A stretch of 64,000 nucleotides of DNA, taken from JAXLQL01 sp046331625. Lineage in GTDB: Bacteria > Acidobacteriota > Terriglobia > Bryobacterales > Bryobacteraceae. The position numbers and the translations under genes are program-made. Below, one piece after another: positions 42,659 through 52,162 of this stretch (position 1 is its first letter; each line of letters starts with the position of its first letter). Location of the stretch: positions 124,001 to 188,000 of the forward strand of contig JAXLQL010000007.1 of assembly GCA_046331625.1 (NCBI GenBank). The letters run 5' to 3'. The notes under the pieces are model-generated. The model did not search any database. It saw only the letters and a list, made by a program, of their open reading frames with translations, and was not told the origin of the DNA.

Positions 42659-45600
42659 CTAGCGCAGTCTCCAGAACGGGTCGCCGTAATGCTGGTAGGC
42701 GCCCCAGGTGAGCGCGCCGTCGCCAGATTTCTTGGTCTCGAGGCGAGCTTGTCGGACGGCAATGTGAATCTCGTTCTTCTTGCCGAGCAGTTGCTCGTAG
42801 AAGACCTCGGCGAACGTCACCGCGGCGGCGTCGCTGACCGGCCATCCGGTGCAGATGAAGTTACGCACCCCGCGGGCGAAGAACGCTTCAGCAAAGCTCG
42901 GACCCAGAGCGGCGTTGCGCAACGAGGCGCGTTCGGGAGTGATTCCCGATTCGCAGGCGTTGGAAAAAACGAACGACGGCATGCGATTGACCCGCCCCAG
43001 CTCGCGAGCACTGAGGCGCTTGCCGCCGGTGAAGATCCAGCCCGAGGCTTCCACGTCGTTCGGGTCGAAGACGCAATGGCCCGAGTAGTGCACGATATCG
43101 TAGTCTCGAACAAGCAGCTCGTGCATGACTCTTGTACGGGTAGCGTCAGCCGGACCGATCAGAGACAACACGTCCGCTTCGGGCTTGTGGCGGCGGAAGA
43201 GCTCGCGGACCCGTTCGGCCTCGAGGGCAGCGCCGGGCAACGCCATGTCGGCAGCCGGATCGCCGATGATCATCACCCGAAGCGAGCGGTCAGCAGGGAC
43301 GTCAGCGTTGTTCAGCGAAGCGAATCCCGTCACGAACTGGCGCGTGAGGCTGCGGCCGATTCCCAAGAAAGAAGCGGCGGAGCCGGTGGCCAGGCCCGGC
43401 TGCGCCATCATCTCCCAGTGAATGCGGGCGCACGTCGAATCGCACGTAATCACCAGCGGATGCACTGTAGAGAGGTGCGGCTCGAGCGCCTCGGGGATGA
43501 CGAGACGAAGAAGGTAGCGTCCCGCCTCGGCGGCATCCCGGTCAGTGACCAATTGATCATTGGCTTCGTCGACCAACTCCGGGTCGACCGAATTCTCACG
43601 CAGGGGAACCGACGCCGACTCGGTGATGGCGCTGAAGCGGAGCGCGGGTCCTGCGCGTTCCACGGTGAGCCGCGTAGGTGTACCTTCGATTTCGTTGCCT
43701 CTGCCGCCTTTGGCTTCGCGATCGATGCGGCCCTTCTCGTTTTCGAGCCAGCGGCGCTTGAGCGAGGCCAACTCGCTGCCCTTGAATCTGGCAGTGACTT
43801 CGAGCTGGAAACCGGCCGAGGTCTCTTTGGCCAACGCGTGGAGCGCGTTGTCGAGCAGGATGGCGCGGCGCGGATCGTACTCGACGAACATGACGTCCGG
43901 AAGATTGCGGTGGCCCTGGAGAGCGAGAGCCGCCTGCGCCTGACGCAGACCTTCCACCCAGGCGTCGAGAGCGGGCCCTATCTCGAGATTGCCAGTTCCC
44001 GATCCAATCAAAACCGTGGCCAAATGTTTCTTGCCGAGCAGCGCGAGCGAAGCGTAGATCTCGCTGGCGAGCGCAGTGCATTCGGGCGCGCCGAAGCGGC
44101 CATAGGAGCCCATGCCCGCGATGACGATGGTGCGCTTGGTCTTGCGCGGGTCCTGCAGGAAGAACAGTTGCGCCAACTCGCCGCGAATGACGCCGCGCTT
44201 GGAGAAGCGTTCGATCAGGCGTTCGCCATCGCCGCTGATCGCTTTGTCGAGTTGGCCTTCGGCGCTCACCGGCATCACGCCGAGGTAGTGACCCACGGCC
44301 ACCGCGTCCACGGTCTCGGTTCCTTTGACTTCGCCAACGGTCTCGATGCCGCCGCACATCACGCGGACCTTCAGCTTTGTAAGCACCGGTTTGTGCGGTG
44401 CGATAGCTTCGCCCTTGGCCGCCGTCGCGCTCGGACCGCGCAGGAATCCAGCCACCACCGTGTCTTCGAGCGAGCCTTCATGCGGCGACACGCGGCCATC
44501 GGCGATCCCCCGCGCGTTGGCGGTGGCGCGAAAGGCTGCGGCGCGCGCACCGAACTCTTGTTCGCGGCTATCGCGCTCACTGCGGATCTTCGCCAGGATC
44601 GCGGCTTGGTTCTCCTTGCCGCGCACGCTGGCGGGCAGCTTGTTCAACAATCCATCTGCCTTGCCCGTGGTGAGGAGCGAGTTCATGTTGTCGAGCACGG
44701 TGCGATTGTTCGGGAGTGCGCCGTGCTCCTCTTCGACATAAAAGGTGGGGATGCCGTCGAGCAGGCCGAGGACATGCGGCACAGTGCCGTCGCCGCGCTG
44801 CGTCACTTCGTAGCCTTCGGGCGAATCGAGTTTGTCGAACGAGCGTACGCCGCAATAGGTGGCTTTGTTGAATCCGGCCACGTAGATCATCCGCTGGGGG
44901 TCCACCACTTTGGCAATGCTGCTCTGGAACGCGCGAGCCGCGGCGAAGCGGTCTTCGGGAGGGTTGATGCCAGCATATGTCTTGGCGTCATAGAGCGGAG
45001 CGAGACCGGAGATCGCAGACTCCGCTGGCATCATCTGGTAGCTTCCGACAAATGTTTTGATCGTTTCCACCAGATCGCGTTTGCTGCTCGTCAGGTCGGC
45101 CAAGGCGACGATGCGGAGCACGTCATTCATTCCCATCAGCAGTTGCGGGATCGCGAACGATCCCAGGTTCGGAGTGCCGAGCATCACCAGTCGCCCCGGG
45201 TTCATCGCCTTCCATTGGTCCGAGTGCCGCGCGATAAACGCGCGCGCAACCAGACCACCCATCGAATGCGCAACCAAGTGGACCGGCTTGCCGGGAAACC
45301 AGTCGCTGACCCGCTTGGCCAACTCGTCGGCGGTGGAGTTGATGTCGAGCCGCCAGTCATACCAGAAGGCGCGAGTGTTCCAATTCTGAGACAACGTGAG
45401 CAGTTGCAGCCCGTAGTACTTCTTGAGAATCCCGGTTGCCCGGATATCGCGAACACTGGTCCCCGCGGCGTTGAGTCCAAGGTCTTTGAAGGCTCCGGCG
45501 ATGAGGCGCAAGAAGTTGAGCCAGATGGAGCGCTGGGACGAGTCAGCCTGGACCTCGGCGAGTTCACCGCCCATGATGCCGTGCAGAACCACCACGTTTC

Positions 45601-45775
45601 CCTGAGCGCCGGCGCGGGCACGGCGGCCCACCGCGGCGCGCATTTCTTCGAAGGCTTCGGGGCCCCAGTAGTTGCGAAGCGCGGCGGCTTCCTTGTCGGT
45701 CAACCTGCGGAGAATTTCGGCGAATTCCGCGGCATTCGCGCGTTCGACGCGCGCGATGAGGTCGCGTTCGGGCAT
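42659..45775 (-). CDS. Alpha/beta-hydrolase - CHAT caspase-like protease fusion
   Basis: 1038 residues in three parts. Residues ~55-400 are a lipase-like alpha/beta-hydrolase: VVVLHGIMGGEL (oxyanion strand) and HLVAHSMGGLVARAF with nucleophile Ser171. The middle (~440-720) is a Rossmann-like region (RTIVIAGMGSYGRFG, TVLIGSGTGNLEIGP) that resembles the N-terminal domain of M17 aminopeptidases. The C-terminus (~780-1038) is a CHAT protease: His900 in VHYSGHCVF and Cys941 in FSNACESG. CHAT proteases act in bacterial defence, e.g. TPR-CHAT with Cas7-11. No sensor partner is evident here. Downstream is trxB (6 bases), upstream a Uma2 gene (62 bases). Confidence 0.85.
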   Translation of the reverse strand: MPERDLIARVERANAAEFAEILRRLTDKEAAALRNYWGPEAFEEMRAAVGRRARAGAQGNVVVLHGIMGGELAEVQADSSQRSIWLNFLRLIAGAFKDLGLNAAGTSVRDIRATGILKKYYGLQLLTLSQNWNTRAFWYDWRLDINSTADELAKRVSDWFPGKPVHLVAHSMGGLVARAFIARHSDQWKAMNPGRLVMLGTPNLGSFAIPQLLMGMNDVLRIVALADLTSSKRDLVETIKTFVGSYQMMPAESAISGLAPLYDAKTYAGINPPEDRFAAARAFQSSIAKVVDPQRMIYVAGFNKATYCGVRSFDKLDSPEGYEVTQRGDGTVPHVLGLLDGIPTFYVEEEHGALPNNRTVLDNMNSLLTTGKADGLLNKLPASVRGKENQAAILAKIRSERDSREQEFGARAAAFRATANARGIADGRVSPHEGSLEDTVVAGFLRGPSATAAKGEAIAPHKPVLTKLKVRVMCGGIETVGEVKGTETVDAVAVGHYLGVMPVSAEGQLDKAISGDGERLIERFSKRGVIRGELAQLFFLQDPRKTKRTIVIAGMGSYGRFGAPECTALASEIYASLALLGKKHLATVLIGSGTGNLEIGPALDAWVEGLRQAQAALALQGHRNLPDVMFVEYDPRRAILLDNALHALAKETSAGFQLEVTARFKGSELASLKRRWLENEKGRIDREAKGGRGNEIEGTPTRLTVERAGPALRFSAITESASVPLRENSVDPELVDEANDQLVTDRDAAEAGRYLLRLVIPEALEPHLSTVHPLVITCDSTCARIHWEMMAQPGLATGSAASFLGIGRSLTRQFVTGFASLNNADVPADRSLRVMIIGDPAADMALPGAALEAERVRELFRRHKPEADVLSLIGPADATRTRVMHELLVRDYDIVHYSGHCVFDPNDVEASGWIFTGGKRLSARELGRVNRMPSFVFSNACESGITPERASLRNAALGPSFAEAFFARGVRNFICTGWPVSDAAAVTFAEVFYEQLLGKKNEIHIAVRQARLETKKSGDGALTWGAYQHYGDPFWRLR

Positions 45776-45837
45776 ATGGGTCCAGTATGGGAAGGCTCAG
45801 GGCAGGAGTCAAGCAGGCGGGCGTAGCGACGGGATGG

Positions 45838-46437
45838 CTACTCGGGAAGCAGATCTTCTACGCGGAACGATGCGCCGGCCAACAATTGCGGGGCGACCGT
45901 CTCTCCAGCGGAGAACGTAGTTGTCTCGCTGTAGGCGCCATCCTGGAGCGCGCGATGGACGATCACGCGGCGAAGATTCAGGTCGAGCACCCAATATTCG
46001 GGTACGCCGCCGCGCGCGTAGAGGTCGCGCTTGGTGGAGAGGTCGTAGCGGGCGGTGCTGTCGGATACTTCGACTGCCAAGAGCACTTCGTCTCCGCGTG
46101 CAAGGCGATCATGGTATTGGTTCACATCGCCACCGAGGATGCACAAATCGGGTTCCGGCTCCGAATAGAAGCACCCGGGTGTGGATATTTCGATCGGCCC
46201 TTGCACTTGCAACCGGCCGCCGGAGCAGAAGGCCGCGAAACTGGCGGTTAGGTGCCGTATGGTTCGAATGTGCGGAGGTTTCTGCGACATCTTGTCGATG
46301 AGTTCTCCGTTCACCAGTTCGACACGCTGGTCAACGAACACCCCAGCGTCGATCATCCGGTGATACTCCGCTCGAGTGATGCGTTTACGCGGCGGCATGC
46401 CGCTATCGACCAGAGCCTGCTGCGCGGCGGCGGACAT
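45838..46437 (-). CDS. Uma2-family (DUF820) restriction-endonuclease-fold protein
   Basis: 199 residues from ATG 46437. RITRAEYHRMIDAGVF and RVELVNGELIDKM open the family. The PD-(D/E)xK-like core is EPEPDLCILG then DEVLLAVEVSDSTARYD, followed by KRDLYARGGVPEYWVLDL. Uma2 proteins are expanded in cyanobacteria and some Acidobacteriota and are presumed nucleases of unknown role. A second, divergent copy lies at 55816-56526. It shares direction with the CHAT-lipase gene downstream. Confidence 0.88.
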   Translation of the reverse strand: MSAAAQQALVDSGMPPRKRITRAEYHRMIDAGVFVDQRVELVNGELIDKMSQKPPHIRTIRHLTASFAAFCSGGRLQVQGPIEISTPGCFYSEPEPDLCILGGDVNQYHDRLARGDEVLLAVEVSDSTARYDLSTKRDLYARGGVPEYWVLDLNLRRVIVHRALQDGAYSETTTFSAGETVAPQLLAGASFRVEDLLPE

Positions 46438-46483
46438 ATTCACCTTCACCGTATCACGTTGCGGGCCACTCGCGAGGCCGCAA

Positions 46484-47248
46484 TCAGTGCCAGATATAGC
46501 CACCATCCACCATCAAATCCGTAGCGGTGATGAAGCTCGACTCGTCCGACGCCAGGAACAATATCGCATTCGCCGCCTCGCGTGGCTCACCCAACCGGTT
46601 CAACATGTGACCCGGCGCGACCTTGTCCCGCCATTGCTCGAACGTCATCCCGAGCCGCTCGATTTCGCGATACGACGCGCTCGTCAGGATGCATCCCGGG
46701 CACACGGTATTCACCCGGATGTTGAAGGGCGCCAAGTCAAGCGCCATGCAGCGTGTCAGCGTGATCACGGCGCCTTTGCTCGAACTGTAGGTGGAAAAAT
46801 TCGGCTGCGCGATGACGCCGCTCATCGATGCGACATTGACGATCGAGCCCTTGCGCCGCGCCTTCATGTGCGGGATAGCGGCCTTGGCCACGAGCGCGGT
46901 GCCGAAAACATTGACACCGTAGACGCGCTGCCAGTCTTCGAGCGATGCGTCTTCGATGCTCTTCTGCGTGAAGTCGGCGGCGTTGTTCACCAGGATGTCG
47001 ATCTGGCCGAACGCCTCCATGGCTTTGTTCGAGATCGCCTCGGCTTGATCGGGCTTGGAGACGTCGGCCACCACGAGTTCGGCGACCGCCCCCATGCCGC
47101 GCACACGGTCAAGCACCTTCTGTCCGTTCGCTGCGTGGATATCGTTGAGCACGAGGCGCGCGCCTTCTTCGGCGAATCGAATGGCGCACGCTTCGCCGAT
47201 CCCAGCGCCGATGCCGGTGATGATGGCCACCTGGTCTTTGAGCCGCAT
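46484..47248 (-). CDS. Short-chain dehydrogenase/reductase
   Basis: 254 residues from ATG 47248. The cofactor site is ITGIGAGIGEACA (about 11-23), NNAAD (about 90) is the structural motif, and the catalytic Tyr and Lys lie in YSSSKGA (about 155) with Ser in NVASMSG. The C-terminus TDLMVDGGYIWH is typical. It is divergent from the zinc alcohol dehydrogenase gene across 38 bases, and a KduD-like SDR lies just beyond, so a sugar or sugar-acid substrate is likely. Confidence 0.88.
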   Translation of the reverse strand: MRLKDQVAIITGIGAGIGEACAIRFAEEGARLVLNDIHAANGQKVLDRVRGMGAVAELVVADVSKPDQAEAISNKAMEAFGQIDILVNNAADFTQKSIEDASLEDWQRVYGVNVFGTALVAKAAIPHMKARRKGSIVNVASMSGVIAQPNFSTYSSSKGAVITLTRCMALDLAPFNIRVNTVCPGCILTSASYREIERLGMTFEQWRDKVAPGHMLNRLGEPREAANAILFLASDESSFITATDLMVDGGYIWH

Positions 47249-47286
47249 AGACGGCCAGCGTAACATGACTGGTAAAATCGGGGCTT

Positions 47287-48305
47287 ATGCGCGCCGCATT
47301 CTACATGGGACACAAATCGATCCGGGTGAGCAACTGTGCTTCAGTCGCCCCCGGACCCGGGCAGGTTCAGCTTCGGGTATCGCACTGCGGGATCTGCGGA
47401 ACCGATCTCCATCTGTTTCACGGGCACATGGACCACCGGGTTCACATTCCGCAAGTGATCGGTCACGAGAGTTCCGGAGTGATCGAATCAGTAGGCGAAG
47501 GCGTGCAAGGATACGAGCGAGGCGACCGTGTCACGGTGATGCCGCTCGATCCGTGCGGGAAGTGCCCCACATGCAAAGCCGGCCATTCCCACATTTGCCA
47601 GAACCTCAAGTTCATTGGCATCGATTCACCGGGTGCAATGCAAGCACTGTGGACCGTACCCGCGCACACGCTACACAAGATTCCCGCCGATCTCACGCTC
47701 GAGCACGCGGCGTTGATCGAACCGATCGCGGTCGCGTGCCATGATGTGCGGCTCGGCGAAGTGAAGCCAGGAGAGTACGTGGTGGTGCTCGGTGGCGGTC
47801 CGATTGGGACACTGGTAGCGCTGGTGGCCAAGCAAGGTGGCGCGCACGTAGTGGTCTCCGAGATCAATCCGTTTCGCATCAAGCTGGCGCGAAATCTTGG
47901 ACTCGAAGTGGTGGATCCGCGCGAGACGGATCTCGCGAAGAAAGTGGATAGCGAGACCGGCACGGCTGGGGCCGATGCGGTGTTCGAAGTTTCAGGATCG
48001 GCCACGGGCGCTGAGATCATGCCGATGCTGCTGCGGGCGCGCGTGGTCGCGCGGTGATCGTGGCCGTGTTCGCGAAGCCGGTTCCACTGAACCTGCATCG
48101 TTTCTTTTGGCGCGAATTGCTCATCGGAACTCGCGTCTACGAGCACGAAGACTTCGACAAGGCCATCGAGCTTCTCGCCTCCGGTGCGATTCCGTTCGAT
48201 CAGTTGATCACCGACGTGGTCCCGCTCGATCGCCTGGAGGACGGCCTGAAACAAATGGAGAGCGGCGCGGAAGTGATGAAGATCCTGGTGGAGTGTGGCA
48301 ACTAG
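47287..48305 (+). pseudogene. Zinc-dependent medium-chain alcohol/sugar dehydrogenase with frameshift
   Basis: The first frame (47287-48057) holds CGICGTDLHLFHGH (catalytic zinc), CGKCPTCKAGHSHIC (four-Cys structural zinc) and VVLGGGPIGTLVALVAKQGG (NAD site), then stops early at GARVVAR. The rest of the enzyme continues in another frame from about 48042 to 48305 (RAVIVAVFAKPVPLNLHRFFW, then RELLIGTRVYEHEDFDKAIEL). Removing one CG from the GCGCGCG tract at 48037-48043 restores a ~339-residue threonine/butanediol dehydrogenase-like protein. Either a recent loss or an assembly error. Confidence 0.85.
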
Positions 48306-49073
48306 ATGGGCGTTCTCGACCTGTTCAAACTCGATAGAATGACGGCGCTCGTCACTGGCGCGCGCCGCGGAATCGGCAAGGCCATGGCCGAGGGACTGGC
48401 GGAAGCGGGCGCAGACATCGTCGCCGTGAGCGCGCAACTCGAACCGGGGAGCGAGCTCGAGAAGTACGTTACGGGCCTGGGCCGCAAGTTCCATGGCTAT
48501 GCGTGCGATTTCGCCGATCGCAGCTCGCTCTACTCGTTCATCGAGCGCGTGAAGGCCGAGGCTCCGCCGATCGACATCCTGGTGAACAACGCGGGAACCA
48601 TTCTGCGCAAGCCCGCGGCCGAGCATCCCGATGAATACTGGGACAAGATCATCGAGATCAACTTGAACTCGCAGTTCGTGCTGACGCGCGAGTTCGGCAA
48701 AGACATGGTGGCGCGCGGTCACGGCAAGGTGATCTTCACGGCGTCACTGCTCACGTTCCAGGGCGGCATCACCGTGCCCGGATACGCGGCGAGCAAAGGC
48801 GCTATCGGGTCGCTCGTGAAAGCGTTCTCGAACGAGTGGGCGGGCAAGGGCGTGCAAGTGAACGCGATTGCGCCGGGATACATCGCCACCGACAACACCG
48901 AAGCGTTGCGTGCGGATCCCGTGCGGAATCCGGCGATTCTTTCGCGCATCCCCGCGGGCCGTTGGGGCGAACCCGCCGACTTCAAGGGCGCGATCGTCTT
49001 TCTCGCATCGCACGCGGCCGACTATGTGAGCGGCGAGATCGTCACGGTCGACGGCGGATGGATGGGCCGGTAG
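48306..49073 (+). CDS. kduD: KduD-like 2-dehydro-3-deoxy-D-gluconate 5-dehydrogenase
   Basis: 255 residues. LFKLDRMTALVTGARRGIGKAMAEGL, NNAGTILRKPAAEH, IFTASLLTFQGGITVPGYAASKGA (catalytic Ser, Tyr, Lys) and APGYIATDNTEALRADPVRN are near-diagnostic for KduD, an NAD-dependent SDR of pectin/uronate breakdown. It begins directly after the stop of the frameshifted dehydrogenase and is followed without gap by a mutarotase-like gene. With that enzyme and the divergent SDR it forms a sugar-acid cluster. Confidence 0.85.
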   Translation: MGVLDLFKLDRMTALVTGARRGIGKAMAEGLAEAGADIVAVSAQLEPGSELEKYVTGLGRKFHGYACDFADRSSLYSFIERVKAEAPPIDILVNNAGTILRKPAAEHPDEYWDKIIEINLNSQFVLTREFGKDMVARGHGKVIFTASLLTFQGGITVPGYAASKGAIGSLVKAFSNEWAGKGVQVNAIAPGYIATDNTEALRADPVRNPAILSRIPAGRWGEPADFKGAIVFLASHAADYVSGEIVTVDGGWMGR

Positions 49074-49979
49074 ATGCCGGCTGCGATCGAGAAAGTAGGG
49101 TGGGGCGGCTGGCCTTCGTGCTATCGGCTCAGCAATGGCGAGGCGGAATTGATCGTCACCGGCGACGTGGGCCCGCGCGTGATTCGCTACGGATTCGTGG
49201 GCGGGCAGAACCTGTTCCTCGAGTTGCCGGATCAGTTCGGCAAAAGCGGCGAGCCGGATTTCCAGCCGCGCGGCGGACATCGCATCTGGAGCGCGCCCGA
49301 GGAGTTTCCGCGCACATACGCACCCGACAATCATCCGGTGGCCATTGATGTGCAGGGCTCGACGCTCACTGCCACTGCGCCGGTGGAGCCGAGCGGATTG
49401 CGGAAGCAGATCCTGGTGCGGCTGGCTTCTGTGGGATCGTCGGTGCACGTGCTGCACCGGATCGAGAACATGCTCGCGTGGCCGATCGAAGTGGCGGCAT
49501 GGGCGCTGACGATGATGGCGCCGGGCGGAGTGGGGATCACCGGGTTCCCGCCGCGCGGCACGCATCCGGAAGTGCTGCCCCCGACGCATCCGCTGGTGAT
49601 GTGGGCGTTCAGTGATCTTTCCGACCCGCGGTGGCTGTTCACGAAGAAGTACATGGTCCTACGTCATGATGCATCGCGACCCGAGCCAACCAAGCTCGGG
49701 CATTTCAATGAGCGCACGTGGGGCGCGTATTTGCTGAACGGCGAGCTCTTCGTGAAGCGCTATGACGCCGAACGAGGCAAGCCGTATCCGGATTTCGGCG
49801 CTTCCTACGAGACCTTCGCGAATGGAACGACGCTCGAACTCGAAACGCTGGGTCCGCTGACCAGGCTCGCGCCGGGTGAGCGGCTGGAGCACGTGGAGCG
49901 ATGGTCGCTGCACCGGGGTGTTGCGGTGCACGAGTGGTCCGATGCGGAGTTGGATCGAACAGTGGCGGCGCTCGTGTGA
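49074..49979 (+). CDS. Galactose-mutarotase-like protein (DUF4380-like)
   Basis: 301 residues whose ATG abuts the kduD stop. LSNGEAELIVTGDVGPRVIRYGF, FQPRGGHRIWSAPEEFPRTYAPDN and HRIENMLAWPIEVAAWALTMMAPGG follow the beta-sandwich layout of aldose-epimerase-like proteins. GGHRIW is the block that often contains the catalytic His. No signal peptide. Likely helps sugar anomer or acid conversion in the same pathway as KduD. Confidence 0.65.
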   Translation: MPAAIEKVGWGGWPSCYRLSNGEAELIVTGDVGPRVIRYGFVGGQNLFLELPDQFGKSGEPDFQPRGGHRIWSAPEEFPRTYAPDNHPVAIDVQGSTLTATAPVEPSGLRKQILVRLASVGSSVHVLHRIENMLAWPIEVAAWALTMMAPGGVGITGFPPRGTHPEVLPPTHPLVMWAFSDLSDPRWLFTKKYMVLRHDASRPEPTKLGHFNERTWGAYLLNGELFVKRYDAERGKPYPDFGASYETFANGTTLELETLGPLTRLAPGERLEHVERWSLHRGVAVHEWSDAELDRTVAALV

Positions 49980-50014
49980 CATTTCCGCGACCTAAGCTAA
50001 GCTGAATAGGCCGC

Positions 50015-52162
50015 ATGCTGCGCTTCTTGTGCCGCTTCCTCGTACGGCTGTTCACCCGCTACGAGATTTCAGGACCGATTCCTTCCCGGCCCACCGAGCG
50101 GATGATCCTCATCGCCAACCACCAGTCGTTCATGGACCCTGCGTTCCTGATCGGCCACTGCCCGTTCGACATCTGGTGGATCACGCACACGCAGATCGCG
50201 GCCCAGTGGCAGTTCCGCTTGTTCCTGCGCTGGGTTCCGCACCTGGTGGTGGATACGAGCAATCCGATGGCGATGAAGCAGGTGGTGGAGCTGGTCAATT
50301 CCGGAAAGCCCGTTTGTATTTTTCCCGAAGGCAGGCTCAGCACCACGGGCGGCTTGATGAAGGTCTATGACGGATTCGCGTTCCTGCAATCGAAAACCGG
50401 CGCGGATATCCTCCCGATTCATTTCGAAGGACTCACTCACTCGTACTTCAATCGCCTCAGGGCGCCTTTCACCAAGCGCAGGCGTCCGCGCGTGCGCGTT
50501 ACGTTCTTTCCGCCAACGAAGCTTGCTGAACCCAAGGGCCGCACTGCCCGCGAACGCCGCCGCGACGCGAGCAACCAGGTGCGCCGCCTCATGGAGACGA
50601 ATCAGTTCCAGTCCCGGCGCATCACCGATCTTTTCGACTCGTTTCTCGACTCGGTGGAGGTTCACGGCCGCGACGCCGAGATCGTCTCCGATATTCGCTT
50701 TCAACCAGATTCCTACGGAAATGTTTTGCGCGGCGCGCTCGCGCTCGGCCGCTTGGTGTCGAAGCTCTCAGTGGAAGGCGAACGCGTCGGGTTGCTCATG
50801 CCCAACGCTTCGCCCACGGTCATGCTGCTGTTCGGCATGTTCGCGTTCCGCCGCATCCCGGCGATGATCAACTACACGTCGGGCGTGGAAGGCATGCAGA
50901 GCGCGTGTCAAACCGCGCAAATCAAGACGATCCTGGCTTCGCGCGCGTTCCTCGAGCGCGGCAAGCTTACCGACAAGGTAGCCCGACTCCAGGGCGTGCG
51001 CGTGGTGCTCCTCGAAGACTTGCGTGCCCAACTCGGTCTTGGCGACAAGCTGTGGCTGATGCTGTGGGCGCTGCGATTCCCGCGCAGCGTGGCGCAGCGT
51101 TCGAAGCCCGAGGACCCGGCAATCGTGCTGTTCACTTCGGGGTCGGAAGGGAAGCCGAAAGGCGTAGTCCTCAGCCACGGCGGCATTCTCTCGAACGTGC
51201 ACCAGATCATGTCGGTGATCGAGTTTTCGCGCCGGGACAAGTTCCTCGCCGCCCTCCCGCTGTTCCACTCGTTCGGACTCGTGGTGGGCGCCATCGCGCC
51301 TCTCCTCTCCGGCGCACGCGTCTTTCTGTATCCTTCGCCGCTCCACTACCGCATGATTCCTGAGATGGCGTATGACCAGGACTGCACGGTCCTTTTCGGC
51401 ACCGGAACATTTCTGGCCAAATACGCGAAGATGGCCCACCCCTACGATTTCTACACGATGCGCTACGTGCTGTGCGGAGCGGAGAAGCTGCCGGACTCCG
51501 TTCGCGTGGAGTACGCGGAGAAGTTCGGGATCCGGGTGCTCGAAGGTTATGGCGTGACGGAGTGCTCGCCCGCGCTCGCAATTACCACCACGAACTTCTA
51601 CCGTGCGGGAACGGTGGGCAAGTTTCTTCCCGGAGTGGAATGGGATGTCTTGCCCGTGCCCGGCATCGAACGCGGCGGGATGCTGCATGTGCGTGGACCC
51701 AACCTGATGCTCGGCTACTTGCTCCACTCCGATCCCGGGAAGTTGAAGCCACCATCGTCGAGCAAAGGACCCGGTTGGTATGAAACCGGCGACATCGTGG
51801 AAGTGGACTCGGAAGGCTACGTGCGCATTGTGGGCCGAGTGAAGCGATTCGCCAAGGTCGCCGGCGAAATGGTGTCGCTCGAAGTAGTGGAGCAGATCGC
51901 CGCGCGCGCCTCGGCGAGGAACCACGCCGCCACTACGGTGGATAGCGTGAAGCGAGGTGAAGTGATTCTGCTCTACACCGAAGATCGCGAACTGAAGCGT
52001 GAGCATCTGCTCGCCACGGCCCGCCAAGGCGGTCTGCCGGAAGTCGCCATCCCGCGCATGGTAGTCCAGATCGACAAGCTTCCCCGGCTCGGGAGCGGCA
52101 AGGTGGATTACGTGCGGCTGAAGGAGATGGCCCGCACCGATCATCCGGAGGCCGTATCGTGA
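50015..52162 (+). CDS. aas: Aas-like bifunctional acyltransferase / acyl-ACP synthetase
   Basis: 715 residues. The N-terminal acyltransferase (about 1-205) has ANHQSFMDPAFL (HX4D) and PVCIFPEGRLSTTGGLMK. The C-terminal adenylate-forming domain (about 235-710) has IVLFTSGSEGKPKGVVLSHGG (AMP site), EGYGVTECSP and GWYETGDIVEVDSEGYVRIVGR. The pair matches 2-acyl-glycerophosphoethanolamine acyltransferase/acyl-ACP synthetase, which re-acylates lysophospholipid at the inner membrane. Its stop overlaps the GTG of the next gene by four bases, and in E. coli the partner at this place is the lysophospholipid flippase LplT. Confidence 0.88.
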   Translation: MLRFLCRFLVRLFTRYEISGPIPSRPTERMILIANHQSFMDPAFLIGHCPFDIWWITHTQIAAQWQFRLFLRWVPHLVVDTSNPMAMKQVVELVNSGKPVCIFPEGRLSTTGGLMKVYDGFAFLQSKTGADILPIHFEGLTHSYFNRLRAPFTKRRRPRVRVTFFPPTKLAEPKGRTARERRRDASNQVRRLMETNQFQSRRITDLFDSFLDSVEVHGRDAEIVSDIRFQPDSYGNVLRGALALGRLVSKLSVEGERVGLLMPNASPTVMLLFGMFAFRRIPAMINYTSGVEGMQSACQTAQIKTILASRAFLERGKLTDKVARLQGVRVVLLEDLRAQLGLGDKLWLMLWALRFPRSVAQRSKPEDPAIVLFTSGSEGKPKGVVLSHGGILSNVHQIMSVIEFSRRDKFLAALPLFHSFGLVVGAIAPLLSGARVFLYPSPLHYRMIPEMAYDQDCTVLFGTGTFLAKYAKMAHPYDFYTMRYVLCGAEKLPDSVRVEYAEKFGIRVLEGYGVTECSPALAITTTNFYRAGTVGKFLPGVEWDVLPVPGIERGGMLHVRGPNLMLGYLLHSDPGKLKPPSSSKGPGWYETGDIVEVDSEGYVRIVGRVKRFAKVAGEMVSLEVVEQIAARASARNHAATTVDSVKRGEVILLYTEDRELKREHLLATARQGGLPEVAIPRMVVQIDKLPRLGSGKVDYVRLKEMARTDHPEAVS

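Noticed and set aside
41672..45826. 1384-codon plus-strand frame opposite trxB and the CHAT-lipase gene
   Set aside because: Antisense shadow of two well-supported genes; composition (Ala/Gly/Asp runs) follows from the GC-rich codons of the other strand.
47287..48305. Programmed ribosomal frameshift
   Set aside because: No slippery heptamer or downstream structure is evident at the junction, and the family is normally read in one frame.
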